A DNA stretch of 44,481 nucleotides. It comes from a bacterium. Lineage in GTDB: Bacteria; Hydrothermota; Tepidihabitantia; SM23-42; JAOAFX01. The stretch lies in assembly GCA_036382775.1 (NCBI GenBank), contig DASVHD010000019.1, forward strand, positions 1-44,481, read 5' to 3'. The notes under the pieces were generated by a model, which saw nothing but the letters and a program-made list of their open reading frames with translations, ran no database searches and was not told the origin of the DNA. Below, piece by piece: positions 40,718-44,481 of the stretch; position 1 is the stretch's first letter; each line of letters begins with the position of its first letter. Position numbers and translations under genes: made by a program.

Positions 40718-41872
40718 ATGCTTTTATTCTTAATTTTATCATATATCGCCCGCGAGGACTCAAACTGCCAGTATTTACTGGATAAACAACTCGCTCATTA
40801 TTTCCCGGCATGGGAATGCTATTTTGATTCATCATACAACGGCATGCGGACTTCGCAGGGATGCCTGGACCTGCTGAATTGGTACATCGACCTTCAGACG
40901 CGTTATGAAGTTTTGCTGTCAAGAAGAATTGGTCTCAGATACCGCAATCACTACCGCGGCGATTATAACGATCACATTAACAATCACTATTTTGATCCTT
41001 TATTGAAACTTAACGAAAATTTTAAACTTATACTGTCAATTACCACACACTATTATAAGGGTGAAAATGAAATAGGAGTGGGATATCAATGGGGCAAGGA
41101 TTACATGAATTTCATGGAAACGTTCATCAGTGTTGAAAATTTCGATCGGAATTTTTCATTGAAGGCCTCCCCTGAAGGACCGGATAAATTCACCTACTCG
41201 GGCCTTGCATACCCGATAAAACTCATCACCACGATAAACAAAACATGGACCCATGGCCGGCTGAATTTAGACTGTGATCTGAGCACAAAGTACAAGATGC
41301 ATTCAACAATCTTGACAGAAGAAGGCTGGAACAGAAAAGCAAACCTGCGCGTGTGGCATGACATAAAACAATGGCAATTTGGCATAATCTCGAACCTTCA
41401 ATTATCCGATATTGAGAAACATGTAAATGACTATGCTGAGACTACGTCCGTCTACGAATTAAGATCCTTTGAGATGATCAACGAACCCATGATCGCCTGG
41501 CAAATAAACGCGAAATGGAAACCCGTGGTATACTTCACTTACGATTTCAAAACAGTTGAAGAAGAATCACTTAGTGTAGACCAGTCTTATGAAAGAAACA
41601 TTTTTGCCTACCTTGTTGACCTAGAGTTCTCACCGGGTGGAAGGTTTATCTGGCATCTGGGCACCCAACGCCAGTTCTATGAAAGTAATTGTACGGATTT
41701 AAGCATAGGCGAAACAAATCACCGTGAATTCAAAGAAAGACGGATAAATGTAGGGCTTGAATACCGCTATAACAATTTTTGGTTCTACCTTGTCGAAGCC
41801 ATGGAGGGGGATTTTCCCACGGAAAAATATCTGCACAACCATACCTACCTGCAGATGATGCTGAAGTTCTAA
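40718..41872 (+). CDS. putative outer-membrane beta-barrel protein, function unknown
   Basis: The 384-residue product starts MLLFLILSYIAREDSNCQY, a short export-like segment, after TTAGGA. The remainder is rich in Tyr, Trp, Asn and Asp and shows alternating polar/apolar strands (IGLRYRNHYRG, FKLILSITTHYYKG, WQFGIISNLQLSDIE, RRINVGLEYRYNNFWFYLVEA), and it ends in Phe (YLQMMLKF), as outer-membrane barrels do. I recognise no named family; relatives may be the many lineage-specific hypothetical barrels. Base composition is visibly more AT-rich than in scpA or dtd. It stands alone between repeat-rich gaps. Confidence 0.65.
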   Translation: MLLFLILSYIAREDSNCQYLLDKQLAHYFPAWECYFDSSYNGMRTSQGCLDLLNWYIDLQTRYEVLLSRRIGLRYRNHYRGDYNDHINNHYFDPLLKLNENFKLILSITTHYYKGENEIGVGYQWGKDYMNFMETFISVENFDRNFSLKASPEGPDKFTYSGLAYPIKLITTINKTWTHGRLNLDCDLSTKYKMHSTILTEEGWNRKANLRVWHDIKQWQFGIISNLQLSDIEKHVNDYAETTSVYELRSFEMINEPMIAWQINAKWKPVVYFTYDFKTVEEESLSVDQSYERNIFAYLVDLEFSPGGRFIWHLGTQRQFYESNCTDLSIGETNHREFKERRINVGLEYRYNNFWFYLVEAMEGDFPTEKYLHNHTYLQMMLKF

Positions 41873-41875
41873 GCT

Positions 41876-42094
41876 GTCATTGCGAGTGATCTTTGTACGA
41901 AGCAATCTCAGTTATTGTCATCCTGAGTCCGCCAAGCGGTATCGCGCACGAAGGATCTCAGATTCTTCATTTCGCTTCGCGAAACTCAGAATGACAGAAG
42001 AAAAGAAAAATTGCTTCGCGGTTTCTGTCACTCCTGCGTATGCAGGAGTCCAGTATTCAAGAAATCTGGATTCCGTGTCAAGCACGGAATGACA
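41876..42094. repeat. composite interspersed palindromic DNA
   Basis: It opens GTCATTGCGAG (41876-41886), as at 36543, then has ATCCTGAG/CTCAGAATGACAG units like 27124-27197, CTCCTGCGTATGCAGGAG, and TTCCGTG/CACGGAA hairpins. It fills the gap between the barrel gene and the tRNA promoter; I see no gene in it. Confidence 0.65.
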
Positions 42095-42138
42095 AATGAA
42101 AAGCCACTTCATAGTATTAAATATATCATAAAAACATA

Positions 42139-42166
42139 TTGACATTGCGTGTGCATATTATATACT
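42139..42166 (+). promoter_or_regulatory. promoter for tRNA-Gly
   Basis: TTGACA (42139-42144) and TATACT (42161-42166) have a 16-bp spacer. The -10 box ends 8 nt before the first tRNA base, so the primary transcript would have a 5' leader of about 0-3 nt. Confidence 0.78.
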
Positions 42167-42174
42167 ATGGAAAC

Positions 42175-42246
42175 GCGGGAGTAGCTCAATGGTAGAGTCA
42201 CAGCCTTCCAAGCTGTTTGTTGCGGGTTCGAATCCCGTCTCCCGCT
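42175..42246 (+). tRNA. tRNA-Gly (anticodon TCC)
   Basis: A complete 72-nt cloverleaf: acceptor GCGGGAG/CTCCCGC, D stem GCTC/GAGT, anticodon stem ACAGC/GCTGT with loop CTTCCAA (anticodon TCC at 42207-42209), a five-base variable loop, T stem GCGGG/CCCGT with loop TTCGAAT, and discriminator T at 42246. CCA is not encoded. A 9-bp hairpin TGTCTCGCC/GGCGAGACA (42248-42268) follows at once, without a T run. Confidence 0.97.
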
Positions 42247-42327
42247 GTGTCTCGCCTGCGGCGAGACAGCAGATAGCGTATGGCTGATGGTTTATAGTAA
42301 ACAAAAATACTGAGCGCAAATGGTGTT

Positions 42328-42387
42328 TGTAGGGCAAGGCTTTAGCCTTGCGAAGAAATAATTGCAAACCTGAAGGTTTGCCCTACG
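42328..42387. repeat. REPIN-like inverted pair with GTAGGGCAA head
   Basis: The left half is TGTAGGGCAAGG with stem AAGGCTTTAGCCTT. The right half has stem AAACCTGAAGGTTT and ends TTGCCCTACG. It belongs to the family at 1088, 1205 and 4535 but has a different base next to the GTAG. It fills the gap between the tRNA and dtd. Confidence 0.75.
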
Positions 42388-42432
42388 TGTGAATAAAAAA
42401 TTTATAATTGATAAAAACTAAAAAAATAAAAC

Positions 42433-42870
42433 ATGAAAGCGGTTATCCAGCGGGTTAATAAAGCGAGCGTGACGGTTGATGGCTCACGTATCGCTGAAAT
42501 ACAAAAAGGTCTGCTTGTGCTTTTGGGTGTCAGGAAAGGCGACACCGACGAAAAAACAAAGGAACTGGCAGACCGCTGCGCGAACTTAAGGATCTTCGAG
42601 GATGACAAAGGCAAGTTCAACCTTTCGCTAATTGATACTAAAGGCGAAGCGCTGGTTGTTTCCCAATTCACGCTTCTGGCCGATGTAGCAAAAGGCAGGA
42701 GGCCGTCATTTTCTGACGCCGAAGAACCCGAACATGCGAAAAAACTCTATGAATCCTTCATTACTTATCTGCGGGAACTAGGGATCCCGGCAAAAGGCGG
42801 CGTATTTGGCGCCCGGATGCTGGTTTCGCTCGATAACAATGGCCCCGTAACACTCATTTTGGAGGTGTAA
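42433..42870 (+). CDS. dtd: D-aminoacyl-tRNA deacylase
   Basis: DTD removes D-amino acids (and mischarged Gly) from tRNA. The 145-residue protein is full length and starts MKAVIQRVNKASVTVDG; it has the active-site SQFTLLAD near residue 77-84 and the C-terminal NNGPVTLILEV with the GPVT motif that binds the D-amino acid across the dimer. No strong ribosome site precedes the ATG. The stop is followed directly by the yicC ATG (TAAATG), and GGAGGT in its last codons serves as the yicC ribosome site. Its position next to tRNA-Gly is notable because DTD also edits Gly-tRNA(Ala), but this is likely chance. Confidence 0.95.
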   Translation: MKAVIQRVNKASVTVDGSRIAEIQKGLLVLLGVRKGDTDEKTKELADRCANLRIFEDDKGKFNLSLIDTKGEALVVSQFTLLADVAKGRRPSFSDAEEPEHAKKLYESFITYLRELGIPAKGGVFGARMLVSLDNNGPVTLILEV

Positions 42871-43746
42871 ATGGCATTCAGCATGACCGGTATCGGAAGG
42901 GCAAGTGGTGAGGTAAGTAAACCTTCAATCAAATTTGATGTCGAAATAAAATCTTATAACCACCGTTTTTTGGATATTTCATTGAAAGTACCAACATGTT
43001 TTTTACCGTACGAGAATGAAATAAGGAAAATGCTGCAGGGCGTGATAACTCGTGGGCATGTCATCGTTGTCATCCAGATGGACCGTGAACTATTGGGGAC
43101 AAAATTTGAGATCGACAACACACTCTTGAGCGCGTATCTTTCACTGGCCAAGGAATTGAAAAAACGAAAGCAAGCCAAGGGAACCATCGATGCTAACACA
43201 CTGCTCTCGGTCCCGGGGCTGATAAAGATGAGTCAAAGCCAGATCGATACTTATAAGATTTTCGAAAATCTCAAGCCGATCTTGAAAAAAGCTCTCGATG
43301 AACTGATGCTCATGAAAGAAAAAGAAGGCGGCAGTACTGTCAAGGATATAAAGAAGTCGCTCAAAATCATCGAAAAGCTGATCACCGATATCAAAGAAAT
43401 GATACCGGTCCGCAACGAATTTTATAAAAACAGGCTGAGCGAGATTCAAAAAGATTTCAAAACGAATCTCGACAAGGACCGTTTCTACCAGGAACTGCTG
43501 TACGTTTCGGACCGGACTGACGTTACCGAAGAAAGCGAGCGGCTCCAGGGGCACCTTGCGATGTTCAATGAATCGCTTGTCAAAGATCCTCATCCTGGTC
43601 GAAGAATGAATTTTATACTGCAGGAGATGCAGCGCGAAGCAAACACCCTGAGCGTGAAAGCAAACTATCTCAAGATCAGCGAAGCGGTCGTGGTCGTCAA
43701 GGAAGAGATCGAAAAAATAAGGGAGCAGGTGCAAAACATTGAATAA
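42871..43746 (+). CDS. yicC: YicC/YloC family endoribonuclease
   Basis: Members of this family are RNases linked to small-RNA turnover and stationary-phase survival. The 291-residue product begins MAFSMTGIGRASGEV, the family hallmark, continues with SYNHRFLDISLKVP, and ends with the DUF1732 region (DRTDVTEESERLQGHL, RRMNFILQEMQREANTLSVKA) and a helical tail. Length is typical. It is translationally coupled to dtd, with GGAGGT just before its ATG, and is followed after 127 bp by gmk, the usual yicC-gmk order, here split by two REP copies. Confidence 0.94.
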   Translation: MAFSMTGIGRASGEVSKPSIKFDVEIKSYNHRFLDISLKVPTCFLPYENEIRKMLQGVITRGHVIVVIQMDRELLGTKFEIDNTLLSAYLSLAKELKKRKQAKGTIDANTLLSVPGLIKMSQSQIDTYKIFENLKPILKKALDELMLMKEKEGGSTVKDIKKSLKIIEKLITDIKEMIPVRNEFYKNRLSEIQKDFKTNLDKDRFYQELLYVSDRTDVTEESERLQGHLAMFNESLVKDPHPGRRMNFILQEMQREANTLSVKANYLKISEAVVVVKEEIEKIREQVQNIE

Positions 43747-43789
43747 ACAAAAGACGCTGCCTTCCACGAGCCTGAAAGTTCTGCTCCAG

Positions 43790-43850
43790 CCTGGAGTAGG
43801 GCGTTTACGCCCGTTTCTTTGGTCTCCTGGAGTAGGGCGTTTACGCCCGT
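43790..43850. repeat. two direct copies of a GTAG-headed REP
   Basis: The same 25-bp unit (CCTGGAGTAGGGCG, TTTA, CGCCCGT) occurs at 43790-43814 and 43826-43850, separated by 11 bp. The hairpin is GGGCG-TTTA-CGCCC. Unlike the other sites in the window, both copies point the same way. Confidence 0.85.
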
Positions 43851-43873
43851 CGTCATAAAGAAGGATATTAATA

Positions 43874-44467
43874 TTGAAAGTGCCGGGCAAACTCATCGTT
43901 CTTTCCGGGCCCTCCGGAGTGGGTAAAACGTCGTTATGCGAGCGCATCTTGAAAAACAATTCACGCATGCGATACTCGGTATCAGCTACTTCCCGGCCGC
44001 GGCGAAAAGGCGAGAGGAACGGACGCGAGTATATTTTCCTGACCGAGCGGACCTTTGAAAAATGGATCGCCCAGAATAAATTCATTGAACACGCACGGGT
44101 GCATGGCAACCTGTACGGCACGCCGCGGAAATTTCTGATCGACAGCCTGAACAAGGGCCGCGATGTGCTGATGGACGTTGACGTTCAGGGCGGGAAATCC
44201 TTGATGAAGGAATTCCCCGATGGGATAATGATATTCATATTGCCGCCGAACTATGCCGAACTCAGAAAACGCCTGATCAACCGAAGAACCGATCACCTCC
44301 ACATCATCAAGAGCCGCTTGAGAAGAGCTCGGCAGGAACTGCGTTATAAAAAGGATTATGATTATACGGTCGTGAACCGCGATCTGAACCGGACCGTGCG
44401 GCAGATCATAAAAATAATCAATTCAGAAAAAATGAAGTCACAGTGCCCCTTATTACCTCCCCCTTGA
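43874..44467 (+). CDS. gmk: guanylate kinase, TTG start
   Basis: Guanylate kinase turns GMP into GDP with ATP. The 197-residue protein has the P-loop GPSGVGKT (12-19), the GMP-binding SATSRPRRKGERNGREYIFL, DVDVQGGKSL, and the lid region NRRTDHLHIIKSRLRRARQEL. I use the TTG at 43874 because AAGGA lies 8 nt upstream and the protein then starts MKVPGKLIVLSG; a GTG at 43880 is possible. The last residues (CPLLPPP) are encoded by a CCCCCTTGATGGGGG palindrome that supplies the stop, so the natural C-terminus was probably altered by repeat insertion. rpoZ, a common next gene, is not visible. Confidence 0.94.
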   Translation: MKVPGKLIVLSGPSGVGKTSLCERILKNNSRMRYSVSATSRPRRKGERNGREYIFLTERTFEKWIAQNKFIEHARVHGNLYGTPRKFLIDSLNKGRDVLMDVDVQGGKSLMKEFPDGIMIFILPPNYAELRKRLINRRTDHLHIIKSRLRRARQELRYKKDYDYTVVNRDLNRTVRQIIKIINSEKMKSQCPLLPPP

Positions 44468-44475
44468 TGGGGGAG
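44451..44475. repeat. C-run/G-run palindrome overlapping the gmk stop
   Basis: TACCTCCCCCTTGATGGGGG and the following AGG form a short hairpin of the kind seen at 40576. It contains the TGA that ends gmk, and the element may continue past the window. Confidence 0.65.
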
Positions 44476-44481
44476 GACTAA

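Noticed and set aside
41880-42092. 70-codon plus-strand frame after the barrel gene
   Set aside because: It translates interspersed palindromes (FRFAKLRMTE, VTPAYAGVQ), a common false gene call.
42158-42367. Minus-strand frame containing RETGFEPATNSLEGC
   Set aside because: This is the familiar false translation of the complement of a tRNA gene.
43141-44154. 337-codon minus-strand frame over yicC and gmk
   Set aside because: It is antisense to two conserved genes and reads through the REP copies; no family resemblance.
1-44481. CRISPR array
   Set aside because: Repeats are dispersed or at most two in tandem; no regular repeat-spacer pattern and no cas genes.
1-44481. Defence island, prophage or conjugative element
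   Set aside because: No nuclease, methylase, integrase, portal or relaxase motif was recognised in any plausible gene.

Overview
The window reads as a chromosomal segment of a Gram-negative bacterium from an uncultured lineage. The evidence is several lipoprotein and signal-peptide proteins, a putative outer-membrane barrel ending in Phe, and two secreted proteins with C-terminal sorting/FlgD-like domains of the type IX secretion kind. My best guess is an FCB-like or WOR-3/Stahlbacteria-like candidate phylum, but no rRNA or other decisive marker is present, so this placement is inference. Gene density is high and most products are housekeeping or signalling proteins. I see no prophage, CRISPR array, insertion sequence or transposase.

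Layout. 1-1012: the start of a leftward AAA ATPase cut by the window edge. 1013-1369: two REP-like inverted pairs and a promoter. 1370-6373: cstA and rtcB (overlapping), a REP pair containing a terminator, then uvrC. 6479-14342, leftward: a small lipoprotein, a giant thioester alpha-2-macroglobulin, a zinc-ribbon protein with a ten-residue repeat, and an EamA transporter. 14499-21500, rightward: a two-parvulin-domain protein overlapping galT, then glgA, rpiB, a UPF0282-type metallohydrolase and an orphan MoxR ATPase. The gap before moxR carries a dense cluster of DnaA-box matches, and moxR is followed by an array of hairpins and a terminator. 21690-24947, leftward: a secreted BNR-type protein and a class V aminotransferase. 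25074-27077: a triple-GAF diguanylate cyclase. 27280-30574, leftward: FtsK and a formylglycine-generating-enzyme-like lipoprotein. 30870-34609: an overlapping signalling operon (DUF362 ferredoxin, GAF-HD-GYP, CHASE2-adenylate cyclase). 34610-35210: a four-helix-bundle (23S intervening-sequence protein) gene between perfect 21-bp inverted repeats. 35211-36533: an MFS transporter. 36789-39560: a secreted protein with 13-14 repeats. 39845-44467: scpA, a putative barrel protein, tRNA-Gly(TCC), dtd, yicC and gmk.

Genes that may act together. c-di-GMP synthesis (GGDEF) and breakdown (HD-GYP) and cAMP synthesis are encoded within 10 kb. galT, glgA and rpiB lie together in a carbohydrate stretch. dtd, yicC and gmk are nearly contiguous.

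Beyond the genes, five signals stand out. (1) Twelve promoter-like pairs, TTGACA-like to TATAAT-like, all have a 16-bp spacer, and several sit so close to the start codon that the mRNA should be leaderless. (2) A GTAG-headed REP/REPIN family has no visible transposase here. (3) Three perfect DnaA boxes and one near-perfect box lie within 98 bp. (4) The four-helix-bundle gene has the layout of a mobile cassette. (5) A perfect 50-bp tandem duplication lies just upstream of the zinc-ribbon/alpha-2-macroglobulin promoter. I found no obviously new defence or enzyme system.
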